A stretch of 64,000 bases of DNA from Patescibacteria group bacterium UBA5532 (lineage in GTDB: Bacteria > Patescibacteriota > Gracilibacteria > BD1-5 > UBA2023), in NCBI GenBank assembly GCA_002426885.1, contig DINU01000018.1, positions 62,001 to 126,000 on the forward strand, written 5' to 3'. How positions within the stretch are numbered: the first letter of the stretch is position 1; each line of letters starts with the position of its first letter. This document shows, in pieces, positions 29,587 through 39,442 of the stretch. The position numbers and the translations under genes were made by a program. The notes beneath the pieces are model-generated. The model did not search any database and was not told the DNA's origin. It was given only the letters and a program-made list of their open reading frames with translations.

Positions 29587-31926
29587 ATGAAAAAATATCT
29601 TGCTCTCGACCTCGAAACGACTGGACTCGATCCCAAAAATGACACAATTATCGAGATTGCGGTCATATGTTTTCATCTCGAAAAACATGGAAATACCTAT
29701 GAATATATCATCGACGATGAGCGTCATATGCTTCTCGATCCTGAGAGACCGATTTCTCCTGAGTTTTCTCTCATCACTGGGATACAAGAATCCCTTCTCC
29801 GCGGAAAAAAGACCTGGAATGAAGTATGCGAAAGTATTCAGAATTTCTTCGACATATGGCAGGATGCGACGCTCGTATGACAGAATGTCCAGTTCGATAT
29901 CGCGGTTCTGGAAGCACATGGAATTTGTTTCTGATGAGCGAAGCAATCATATACCATTCTCGATACTTTCGAGCTCGCTGAGTTTCTCTCGCAGGATGCA
30001 GAAAGTCTGAATCTTTCTTTTCTCTGTGAGAAGTACGCGATCAGTGGCGAGTGAGCACATCGTGCCTATAACGATGTAAAAATGTCGATCGAACTTCTGA
30101 AATATTATATTCAGATGGCATGAGCGCGTGATACTACATTTCTAAATCTATTGCATATTATCGCAAATAAGACGAAGTCATGATCTCTCACATCATTCCT
30201 CGATATTATCGAAGGAGATACAGAACAGCACTCACAAAAAGAGTCTCCATCGCTTCGTGAAATATTTTCACAGATTCTCGCTCACCCGACATGAGCAGAA
30301 GTGGAAATAAAAAAAGACATGCCTCAGAATACTCCGGTACATCGCCACATTCTCCGAGCAGAAAAAGGCCAGGAACATGCTTTTCTCGAGATGCATACAC
30401 AGGAAAATGCCCCGACCTTCCTCGTCGTTGCAGGAAAAGAACAGCTCCAGTGGATCGCGGAATGATGGGAAGAACGTGGGCACGAATGCCTGACACTTAT
30501 CCCAGAAACTTCCTTTATTACACCTGAGAAGCTCATCCGCTTCATCGAACAGAATGATGGATTTGAACCGAAAGTCGGAATATTTCTGATGAAAATGTGT
30601 ATCTGGCTCAGGACGACAACTACAGGTAATCTCTCCGAACTTCGGTATTATAATAATGAATTCGACCTTCTTGCATGATTTCGCACAGAAGCACACGAGA
30701 CACATTTTTTTACAGAACGACAAAAAGCAACCATCCGACCAAAAACACTCGTCCTCATCGAAATGTCGGAAGTACTCGCGATCGATATGCATGCATTTCT
30801 GGGGGAGAAAATCCTTATTCGAGAACCCTTTCTTCTTGATGCGACGATCCGCAAGAAAGCATCACACCATATTCATTTTGACTTGCTGTATGCCTTTTTC
30901 TCGGAGTGAGGCTATGAAGCGGAGAGTTTTGCGGTCGACTATATCCGTAATATTCTCGAGTCGATCCCCGATCGCCCTGATTATAGTGATCCTCCGCCAT
31001 GAGAATACGGCGAGACCTATCACTTTTCTCAGGAGACATTCTGGTGTCGAGGTGGTATCATGCTCAATCGCGCGATCGATACGCTCCTCCATTTCCCGAG
31101 AGAAAAAACATCATCATATATATATGAGATGATTCATGCACTCTCGAAGATCAGCAAGACCGAGGATCTGAACATGAAGCTCATCCTGAAAATCGATACG
31201 AGAACGACACTTTCCTTGATTCCGCAAAATGTGCAGACGCTCATAGGAGAGATATTTACACCTTTTCATGCGGTAATTCCATATGATTTCTGACTCACAG
31301 AGACACGCATGGAGACATTTTTTCAGGAAAATATCTTCGAATTTTCGGATACGGTGGCAGATGAATACAGGGATAATCCGCTTGTCGGGGATTTTTTCAT
31401 GCGAAATACACAGCCCCTCGCACAGCATATCATGTGAATATCACGAAGTGAACAAAAAGGCGGGATCGTCGTCCTCGTAACGAGCAAGAAGCTCGCGATC
31501 GATATCCGCACGATGCTCGGGAATGCACTCACAGATGATCGAGAAATTCTGACACAGGGGGTGTCTGGGGGAAAAGAAAAAATGCTTGCGAATTACTGCA
31601 AAAATCCAGAAAATACGATCCTGATCGGACTCTATGATACATGGATACAGAGTGCAAAACTCTGGGGATCAACGGGTTCGGTGTTTCTGATGAAAATCCC
31701 ATTCGATCCGCCGACTGATATTTTTTCTCTTGCGCGCACGATCGGAGTCGCGAATAACTTCATGGAGTACAATCTCCCGACGACGATCCTGAAGATCCAT
31801 ACTCTTCTTTCACATATCACACTTGCAAATCCTGATGCACGCATGGCATGTCTCGACACACGTCTCTGGAAGAATGACTGGGGAAAATATATTCGAGAGG
31901 AACTACTTCCGAATGAGAGGAAATAA
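29587..31926 (+). CDS. DnaQ-like 3'-5' exonuclease fused to a DinG-like helicase remnant
   Basis: 779 residues. The N-terminal DEDDh exonuclease is complete: YLALDLETTGLD (D8, E10), LVGQNVQFDIAVLEAHG, and HRAYNDV with H158 and D163. The rest follows the DinG/XPD layout of Firmicute exonuclease-helicases. The segment IWLRTTTTGNLSEL recalls the WL-ETETGD-L block. The C-terminal motor half has IVVLVTSKKLAIDIRTML, ILTQGVSGGKEKMLANY, TILIGLYDTWIQSAKLWG and MKIPFDPPTDIFSLART. No Walker A motif (GxGKT) is found between residues 200 and 330, so ATP-driven unwinding is doubtful. More than 12 TGA-Gly codons. Confidence 0.85.
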
Positions 31927-32009
31927 TACTCCGAGAGAAAAAATAACGCGATTATTTGCGAGGAAGAAAAAAGTATGTTACAATTTCTTTGTAATTTTTA
32001 ACTTTGTGT

Positions 32010-32984
32010 ATGGATCCAAATTCACAAAACACGCCTCCAAATACCCCGAGTACACCGCCTCCAGCACCGACTCCAGCTCCTCAGCCGAGTCCACAGCCAG
32101 CGCCACAAGCAACACCCGAGAGTAAGAATACCAAGTCTCAGATATTTCTGAACACCGACATGAAGAAGGATTCTGCAAACGAGAATGTGTTTAACTACAT
32201 GATGGACGGGAAAGAATTCAGTCGCGCACCAAAGGAAAAGGTAAATTCCATGGAACTTTTCGAAAAAATTCTCCGCTGGTGTATCATCGTGGGATGAGCG
32301 ACTCTCGTGATCCTTTTCCTCGATACACAGCTTCGCATGCAGGAAGATAACACGAATAGCGCATTTAAGTATTCTTTCCTCTGTAACTACTTCGTCTGGG
32401 GCATCGAGGACTATCAGAACACTGACTGTAAGACAGTGACTATGGTCGAGACTGAGATCACAGCTCAGAAGAAAAAGCTCGAGAATCGTATTATCGAGTC
32501 GCTCAGCGAGTATTTACCGATAAAAATCCAGCAGGGATCACTTTTTGCCCTGGAAGAAGCATTTATCGCGGATACGATGAAAAATAAAATTCCTTTCATC
32601 GATGTGATGTCTGATTTCCAGACTGCGAAACTCAGTGTGAACTCAGGAAGTACTGAAGTTGTCAGCTGTAATGGGGTCCAGATCACGAGTAAGGGAATCC
32701 TGAACTCACAATGTACAGTATATGGTGGAAATATCTGAGAAACATGAGAATCTGATAATCTCGGATCAGCACGTATCGAAGCGATGAAATTCGTGGAATA
32801 CCTGAGCGACCCGACGATAAGTCATTTTATCATCACGACTCCACCATCATCACTGAATATTAAACTCATAAATGATAATGAGCGAGAGAAGCTCGGGCTC
32901 TTCGGATTGCCATTTACGACTTCGACATTTGTCCCGATCCAGCTCCAGTACATAGCACCATTCTGAAATAATTCTGGTATCTAA
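32010..32984 (+). CDS. Pilus assembly protein, PilN-like position (bitopic membrane protein)
   Basis: 324 residues. A Pro/Gln/Ala-rich cytoplasmic N-terminus (about residues 8-40) leads to one membrane segment (ILRWCIIVGGATLVILFL, about 87-104). An exported domain follows with coiled-coil character (VETEITAQKKKLENRIIESL) and two Cys that could pair (CNYFVWGIEDYQNTDC). No family signature is recognised. Its position directly before a PilO-like gene, pilB and pilC suggests it fills the PilN or PilM-N role in the inner-membrane alignment complex. TGA-Gly codons occur at 32295, 32736 and elsewhere. Confidence 0.6.
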
Positions 32985-33001
32985 CATTTTACCTTCTTCT
33001 T

Positions 33002-34189
33002 ATGCTCGTCTATAAAAACGCCCAGATCAAGTACAGCCTTCTCTTCGAGATTCTCCTCGTACTGATATTCGTGATGCTTTTCTTCTTTTTCATCATGCCT
33101 CGCTATGAGGTACTCGGGAATCAGATCAATAGCACGAATGCTCTCATCACAGAGTATCACACGGTAGAAAGTGATGGTATTACTTATGGGAATCTTGTGA
33201 CTATCGCAAAAAGAAATAATAAGCTCCAGCTAATAGCGCTGATAGAAAATTATAAAAGCGATGTCCAGAAAGCTATCGTCAAGACTGGAAGTACTGCGAC
33301 CTATGAAGCATGGCTCACAGATGCAAAACAAATCAGCCTGAGCGAACAATATCTCGTATCTCGAAAATTTGCATTTATCAATAGCATCATTCCGACACTC
33401 CATGAAAATGAACTCTTCTGAACCAAGGAAGAACCGATTACACTCTCTGCGCTCGTGCGCTATGTAGAAGGAAATATTCTCGGGAAATACGACGTAACGA
33501 GTCTTTCTCCGATCGGAATCCAGACGATCTCATATACGGACTCTAATATCCTGAAAGAATATGGAGCCTCTACAGGATCGATCGGATACTTCGATATCAC
33601 ATTCGACATCGAAGGTCAGAATACAAATATCGAAGATATGGTTCAAGGGATCGAGAAACTCGGGGATCCTGCGAATCTCGGAGATATCAATGATGTAAAT
33701 GCTCCATCTCCAGCGATCATGAGTAATCCACTCGTAACGATCGAGAATCTCTCGCTCAATAATAATATTACCACTGATAATAGATACGAGATGAATGCAG
33801 GAAGTATGACGCTTCGATTCTATGTCCGAGGAGCTTCGAAGGGTGATATAGAAGCAATACAGGCAAAAATCAAGGAAACGATCGTGACACTGAAGACGAG
33901 TATTCTCAATACAGAAAAAACATGTAATGCAGAAGTGGCTCGCTGTGAAGATCTTAAGAGTATAGAATCAGCAATCAATGAGATCGAGAAAAATGCAGAG
34001 AGTCTTATCAATGTAAAAGGAAATGAAGTTGCTCAGCTGAATGTACTCAGCCAGCTCTCTGCTTCCATTGATGAAATTCAGAGACGATTGGATGAATTTA
34101 TAGCGCTTAATAGCACGGCTGAATCATTTTCAACGACTTCTAGCACAGGATCCACAAGTACCTGATCGACAGATTCTACGGCACAATAA
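33002..34189 (+). CDS. PilO-like type IV pilus assembly protein
   Basis: 395 residues. The N-terminus is short and cytoplasmic, followed by one membrane helix (FEILLVLIFVMLFFFFIM, about 16-33) and periplasmic-type coiled coil (LGNQINSTNALITEYHTV). Then comes an alpha/beta region ending in a Ser/Thr-rich tail (TSSTGSTSTGSTDST). A second half with helical repeats (IEAIQAKIKETIVTLKT, IESAINEIEKNAESL) is unusual for PilO. The topology and the place just before pilB fit PilO, but sequence identity with the family is not obvious to the eye. It lies 17 nt from the previous gene. Confidence 0.6.
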
Positions 34190-34210
34190 TTCAGATAATC
34201 ATTTTCTCCT

Positions 34211-35473
34211 ATGGCCAATTCTTCCATCGAACTTCTCAAAAATCAGATATATTCCTGAGAAAATATCCAGCAGGTATGTGATCTTATTATTATCGGCGCC
34301 GTCGAGATGCAGAGCTCAGATATCCATATAGAGCCTCTCTCGAGTAATGTACGTCTCCGATATCGACTGGATGGAATGCTACGAGAAATTCTCGAGTATC
34401 AGCCATTTCTGCATCCACAGATCATTGCCCGATTTAAGATCATGTCGAATATGAAGATCGATGAGTCGCGTGTACCACAGGATGGACGTCTCTCGACGAC
34501 GATCAATAATATCCCGCTTGATCTTCGTGTCTCGACACTTCCGACGGTACATGGAGAGAAGATCGTGATGCGTATCGTCGATAAGAGTAAAAAAATCCCA
34601 AGCATCGATAAACTCTGAGTCGAAGGGCATAACTATGATCTTCTCGAGAAAGCAATCAATCTCCCGAATGGAATCGTCCTGACAAGTGGTCCAACCGGAA
34701 GTGGTAAATCGACGACACTCTACGCATGTCTCTCGAGTCTGAATAAACCCGATGTAAATATCATGACCCTCGAAGATCCAGTAGAAAATCAGATCGACGG
34801 TATCAATCAGTCACAGGTTTTTCCTGATATCGGATATTCTTTTGCGAATGGACTCCGAACAGCTCTCCGTCAAGATCCAGATATCATAATGGTGTGAGAA
34901 ATCCGTGATAAAGAGACGGTGACGATCGCGATCGAAGCGTCACTGACGGGGCATCTCGTCGTCTCGACGATCCATACCAATTCTGCTGCAGAGACGATCA
35001 CTCGTGTCCTGAATATGGGAATACAGGCCTTCCTGATTCCCGCATCATTTAATGCGATTATCGCTCAGCGACTCGTGCGCGTCCTCTGTCATGCGTGTAA
35101 AAAACCGATGGCTCTCGAAGAACTGGATGAGCTGACTCGATGAAACGTACAACATGCACTTTCCCGTATTTCAAAAGAAGAACTTACCCGTCGTGTCCCG
35201 AAAGAAATCCTCGCAAAACCAGTCTTCTATAAGCCAGTCGGATGTCCTGAGTGTGATAATGTGTGATATAAATGACGTCTCTGAGTCTATGAAATTCTCG
35301 AGATCACACCAAATGTAAAAAAACTCGTCATCGATGGAGCAAGTGCCACCGTTATCAATGAAGTCGCAATCCAAGATGGTATGATTTCCCTCGAACAAGA
35401 TGGACTCATGAAAGCCCTGAATGGACTCACTTCGATCGAAGAAGTCTACTCCGCTGCGAAAGCAAACCAATAA
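34211..35473 (+). CDS. pilB: Type IV pilus assembly ATPase (PilB/GspE family)
   Basis: 420 residues. Hexameric ATPase that drives pilus extension. The N2 domain has SSDIHIEPLSSNVRLRYRLD and the Arg-rich RVPQDGR. Walker A is GPTGSGKSTTLY. The Asp box is IMTLEDPVENQIDGINQ. Walker B is RTALRQDPDIIMVGEIRDKE, with Gly as TGA. The His box is GHLVVSTIHTNSA. A tetracysteine zinc site is CHAC...CPEC. It is shorter than classical PilB (about 560) because the N1 domain is missing, so it starts directly with the ATPase core. pilC follows 18 nt later. Confidence 0.93.
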
Positions 35474-35491
35474 ATCTCCTGAATTTTTTCT

Positions 35492-36628
35492 ATGTCTTCT
35501 GAAATCATCATCCTCGATAGTGACAACTCACGAAAAGTCGAGAAAAAGAAGTGATTCTTCCAGCAAGTGAAAGAACTTTTTGGACCGAGAAAAAAACTGA
35601 CTCTTCGAGAAAAAGTCGTGTTTTTCCGTATTCTTGCGACCATGGTAAATGCAAGTCTGACGGTCCTGAAGAGCTTCGAGACACTTCGAAAACAAGAAAA
35701 AAATATCTCCGTACGTATGTTCTACGATGAGATGATCTCGAAAATCCAGGCATGAGTCCCTCTGAATCAGGCGCTCTACGACTATAATGATAGCTTTAAT
35801 GCTGCGGAAGTATCGATCATCGAAGCATGAGAAAAGACCGGTCGACTGAACGAGTCACTCCTTCAGATCGCGGATCAGACAGAGAAAATCGATGCAGTCC
35901 GACGAAAAGTAATGGGAGCCCTCACCTATCCAGCAGTTCTGATCCTTGCAATGATCGTAGTCGTAGCGATTCTGATGATCAAGGTCATCCCTGCCCTCAT
36001 CGGATTTTTCTGAGAACCAGAAAAACTTCCTGATAGTACACGAATGATCATGGCGGTCAGTAATCTCTTCCAGGAAGGATGGACATGGATCCTCGGATGA
36101 GTCCTGGCTCTGACACTGATCGTGAATATCTGGAAACGAGGAAAAGAAGGAAAGTATCACTATGATAATCTGATTCTGAAGATTCCGATCGCAGGACCAC
36201 TCATGCGGAAGATGATTCTCTCGCGTTTTTCTCGAGTATTTTCGAATCTTCTCGCGAATGGAGTATCAGTCATCGAGTCGATCCGAATCGTCGCTGATGC
36301 CGTCGATAATGAAGTCTACCGCCAGCGTCTCCTCCTTCTCCGTGAAGATGTACGAAATGGTATCAAGATCGGAGATGGACTCGAAGATGATCCTCTTTTT
36401 CCTGATCTTCTCGTACAAATGATGAAGGTCTGAGAAGAAACTGCCCGAGTCGATGAGACGATCGTGAAAATCGCAGAATTCTACGATAGTGAGGTCGATA
36501 TCGCGATCGAGTCCCTCCAGAAGCTGATCGAGCCAGTGATTCTCTTCGTGATGGCATTCGTCGTCGGTATGATCGCCCTCGGTATCTTCGAACCGATTAT
36601 GGGACTCGCGAATACGATCACAGGGTAA
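35492..36628 (+). CDS. pilC: Type IV pilus inner-membrane platform protein PilC/GspF
   Basis: 378 residues with two GspF domains. Each begins with a cytoplasmic helical bundle: LREKVVFFRILATMVNASLT near 36 and SRFSRVFSNLLANGVSVIES near 245. Each ends in hydrophobic spans (VLILAMIVVVAILMIKVI and VILFVMAFVVGMIALGIFEP). The signature EAGEKTGRLNESL, and its second form GEETARVDETI, is typical. Several TGA-Gly codons sit in these conserved loops. It completes a minimal extension machine with pilB; no pilin, prepilin peptidase or PilT is seen in the window. Confidence 0.93.
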
Positions 36629-36657
36629 AGGGTACAATACGTGAAAAATATTTCTAT

Positions 36658-36684
36658 AAATCTCTCCTTCTGGGGAGATTTTTC
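36658..36684 (+). terminator. Terminator of the pilus operon
   Basis: AAATCTCTCC/GGGGAGATTT stem of ten pairs (one G-U) around TTCT, followed by TTTCTT, 29 nt after pilC. Confidence 0.75.
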
Positions 36685-36731
36685 TTGAGAGAGGGGGTGA
36701 AAAATCGTTCTCGACAAATAAAATAAATGCA

Positions 36732-36737
36732 TATAAT
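36732..36737 (+). promoter_or_regulatory. -10 box (TATAAT)
   Basis: TATAAT with a -35-like TCGACA 15 bp upstream (36711-36716), some 78 nt before the ATG of the DUF2569 gene. Confidence 0.4.
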
Positions 36738-36814
36738 GCACCCACAACCCGTACAGAGCGGTAAATTGTCTTTTTTTGCTTGGAGAGATCATAAAAGAAT
36801 TCATATATCTATTT

Positions 36815-37393
36815 ATGAAACACTGTCCTTTTTGCTCTGGGGAAATCCAAGACTCTGCTCAGAAATGCAAGCATTGCTGAAAATGGCTCGAGAAAGAGGG
36901 TAATTCCCCAGAACGAGCCGATGAGAATCCTGCAGACGATGCCTCCAGGCAAAATGCTCTCGATGAGAATAAGACTCAGAAGTGTAGCGACGTATCAGGA
37001 ATAGGATGATGGCTCCTACTTCCATTGTTGGGATTGTTGTACGTGGTTTTTTCTACACTGAGTGGACTGAGAGATATCATCTCCATGAGGTGAGACATTT
37101 TGGAAGAATATCTCTATGTTTTTGATATATTAACCGTTTCTGATGTGATTACGTGAGCACTGGCAGTATGCTCACTCATTCTTTTTTTCACAAAAAGTAA
37201 AAGATTCCCGAATGTATACATAGTTTTTCTGGTGAATAATTGTATCATGGCGCTACTCTATCTTTATATTACTGAATCCGCCTGACTCGGAAATGATTCA
37301 GGACAAGAAATTGCCAGAACTCTTATGCACCTGATCGTATGGTGACTCTATATGAAAATGTCTGTCCGAGTAAAAAATACATTTGTTCGCTAG
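36815..37393 (+). CDS. DUF2569 membrane protein with N-terminal zinc ribbon
   Basis: 192 residues. It starts with a zinc-ribbon, MKHCPFCSGEIQDSAQKCKH, in which CxxC pairs at residues 4/7 and 18/21 (the latter KHC-G, with Gly as TGA). A charged linker is followed by the DUF2569 block GIGGWLLLPLLGLLYVVFS near residue 62, and three further hydrophobic spans (ITGALAVCSLILFF, VYIVFLVNNCIMALLYLYI, LMHLIVWGLYM). The function of the family is unknown. It is transcribed alone, between two terminators and promoters. It is too TGA-broken to appear as one frame under the standard code. Confidence 0.8.
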
Positions 37394-37515
37394 TCCATCT
37401 CAAAATATGTAAGATAAATAGAGGTCTCCGCGCGAATTGCAAAAGTTAAAAACATGATCTGAAGAATGGTAAATTCCCACGAAAAACATTTCTTTTGCTT
37501 TTTTTCATTTCTCGA

Positions 37516-37543
37516 TATACTTCCCCTGACATTTCCGAATGTC
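37516..37543 (+). promoter_or_regulatory. Promoter plus leader hairpin before rplY
   Basis: TATACT (37516-37521) puts the transcript start near 37528, exactly where a perfect hairpin GACATT-TCCG-AATGTC (37528-37543) begins. The hairpin is followed by a T-rich run (TTTTATTATTATTTTTT) and then the ATG at 37566. The layout looks like a short attenuator or a 5' stabilising hairpin. Confidence 0.4.
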
Positions 37544-37565
37544 GTTTTATTATTATTTTTTCTCT

Positions 37566-38183
37566 ATGTTTTCTCTCGAAGCAAAGATCCGTACAGAAAC
37601 AGCAAAAGAGACTCGCGCCAATAAACGCACTCCCGCTGTCGTGTATGGCAAGGATGTCCCTTCGACCAGTATTTCTGTCGATTCATCTACATTTCTCCGT
37701 CTCTATCGTGAGGCAGGTCAGAACCATGTTGTCACACTCCAGTTCGAAAAAGAAGAGCATCCAGTTCTGATTCATGAGGTTGTTCGTCACCCAGTACGAT
37801 GAGAATTTCTTCATATAGACTTTCTTGTGATCGACATGAAAAAAGACACTGAAGTCGATATTCCAGTCATACTCATCGGTACTGCCCCAGCAGTGATCGA
37901 AGGAAATCAGATCATGCAGTCACTCCAGACCGTAACAGTAAAATGTAAACCAAAAGATATTGTCGATAGCTTCGAGCTCGATATCTCATCTCTCGAGCAT
38001 GTGAATCAGACGCTCCATGTCAGTGATCTCGTAGTCGACACGAAGAAACATACGATCCTGAATAATCCGGAAGAATCAATCGTCTCAGTCCATGCGATCA
38101 AGGGTGCGGTGGAAGAAGAGACAGAAACGCCTACTGAAACAGAGGCAAGTGCTACAGAAACATCATCAGAGGATAAAGAATAA
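37566..38183 (+). CDS. rplY: 50S ribosomal protein L25 / general stress protein Ctc
   Basis: 205 residues. L25 binds 5S rRNA. The N-terminal L25 beta-barrel has LEAKIRTETAKETRANKR, TPAVVYGKDV and HPVLIHEVVRHPVRGEFLHIDF. The C-terminal TL5 domain includes DIPVILIGTAPAVIEGNQIM and LEHVNQTLHVSDL. The tail is an acidic Glu/Thr repeat. One TGA codon encodes Gly (RGEF). The longer form with the C-terminal domain is the Ctc type. The redox-like small protein follows 9 nt later. Confidence 0.93.
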
Positions 38184-38192
38184 TTGCTTCCT

Positions 38193-38525
38193 ATGAAAAT
38201 ACGACTTGTCTGAGAAGGAGCTCCTCTCACAGAGCTGAAGGAAAGCGTCACGAAGGTGATCACTGACATGAATCTCAGCTATGAGATCGATATCAGTACG
38301 ACCGATGATGCGAACTATAAGCTCGAGCTCGGCATCACTGAGAATCCAGCGCTCTGCATCGAAGAAGAATCGATCGACTTTAAGGATGTCATTTTTCAGG
38401 GGGAAATCCCGACTGAAGAAGAAATCCGATCAATTTTCGTATCGATCCTCGGAGATGAGGATGACACGGGATGTGGAGATGGCTGTGGCACATGTGAAAG
38501 CGGATGTCACACCGTCGGGAAATAA
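38193..38525 (+). CDS. Thioredoxin-like small protein lacking the CxxC, with Cys-rich tail
   Basis: 110 residues. The first 85 follow the 'small redox-active disulfide protein' fold (TM0996/MTH895 type): MKIRLVGEGAPLTELKESV, a middle helix, then ITENPALCIEEE (the cis-Pro strand) and GEIPTEEEIRSIF. The GxGCxxC active site at the first helix is replaced by GEGAPLTE, so the normal disulfide is absent. The tail GCGDGCGTCESGCH adds four Cys and one His, a possible metal or Fe-S site. Co-transcribed with rplY; terminator follows. Confidence 0.75.
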
Positions 38526-38539
38526 TCTGAAGAATATGG

Positions 38540-38567
38540 AAAATCGCCCAGAGGGGCGATTTTTTTG
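38540..38567 (+). terminator. Terminator of rplY operon
   Basis: AATCGCCC/GGGGCGATT stem with loop AGA and a T7 tail. Confidence 0.85.
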
Positions 38568-38616
38568 TATGTAAAGAAAAATAATGCTACAATAAATCTA
38601 TACTTTTCCTCAATAT

Positions 38617-39165
38617 ATGGAAGACTCTCAAGAAAAATATATCACTTAAGAAAAACCACAAAATACCGCATCTGAAAGGATTCAAAAAGATACACTTATA
38701 AAAATTATTCAGATGCTTGCGCTGCCCGTAGTGATTTCAAAAGCACAAAGATGGTGCACGACATATTTTTATAGGGAAGATTCTATTGAAATTCAGTACA
38801 AAGATAATGATGAGATGTATATTAACATGATCGACATGCCTGGACGATGATTTGAGGCAATGATGGCAATAATTCTTCTCTGATACCAAAATAGCAAAAG
38901 GATTATTTCCTTGGTTGCTCTTCCTCAGGAAAGTTCCATAAATAATGATAAGGAGATTCAACGCCCAGAAAGAAGAAAGAAGGTACTCATTCAATTCTAT
39001 CAATCTTTCGGATTCCAACATACGCCTTCAGGAGCAAATAATCATCTCTTCCTTGATATTTCAGATACAGCATGGCAAACATGGATCGGGAAGAAGATTC
39101 AACAATACACGGAAAACTGAAATTGGTGAAGAGATATTTTCGAGACGCAGAAATCTAAGGAATAA
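38617..39165 (+). pseudogene. Unknown protein gene with a TAA after ten codons
   Basis: A TATACT box (38599-38604) directs transcription to just before ATG 38617. The frame reads MEDSQEKYIT and then TAA (38647). It continues in the same frame for 172 codons to the TAA at 39163, with four TGA-Gly codons. Either a nonsense mutation has disabled the gene, or translation starts later, for example at ATG 38713 (150 residues). The product is not recognised. Features such as SIEIQYKDNDEMYINMID, an MMAIILLGYQ helix and FQHTPSGANNHLFLDI faintly recall GNAT-like folds. Nothing convincing is seen in the gap 39166-39442. Confidence 0.5.
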
Positions 39166-39442
39166 TCATGAACCTCATTATTTTTGAAGAAAACCCTCTA
39201 AAAATAGCCTACATTTTATTTCATTTACCGTAAAAACTCAAATCTAGAGCAAAAACCATACTATACTTCTCGTCGTCATGCAGTAGAAATCCATGTGAAA
39301 AAGAGTGCCAAAGTCCTGAACTTCCTGGAAGAATCGATGAAAGAATGAAATCCTGAAAAGAAACAAAATGGAATTTTATCATTGCTTCACACGAGTGAAT
39401 CTATACTCGTGTATGCGTCCCCTGGGAGAAAATCGAATACAC

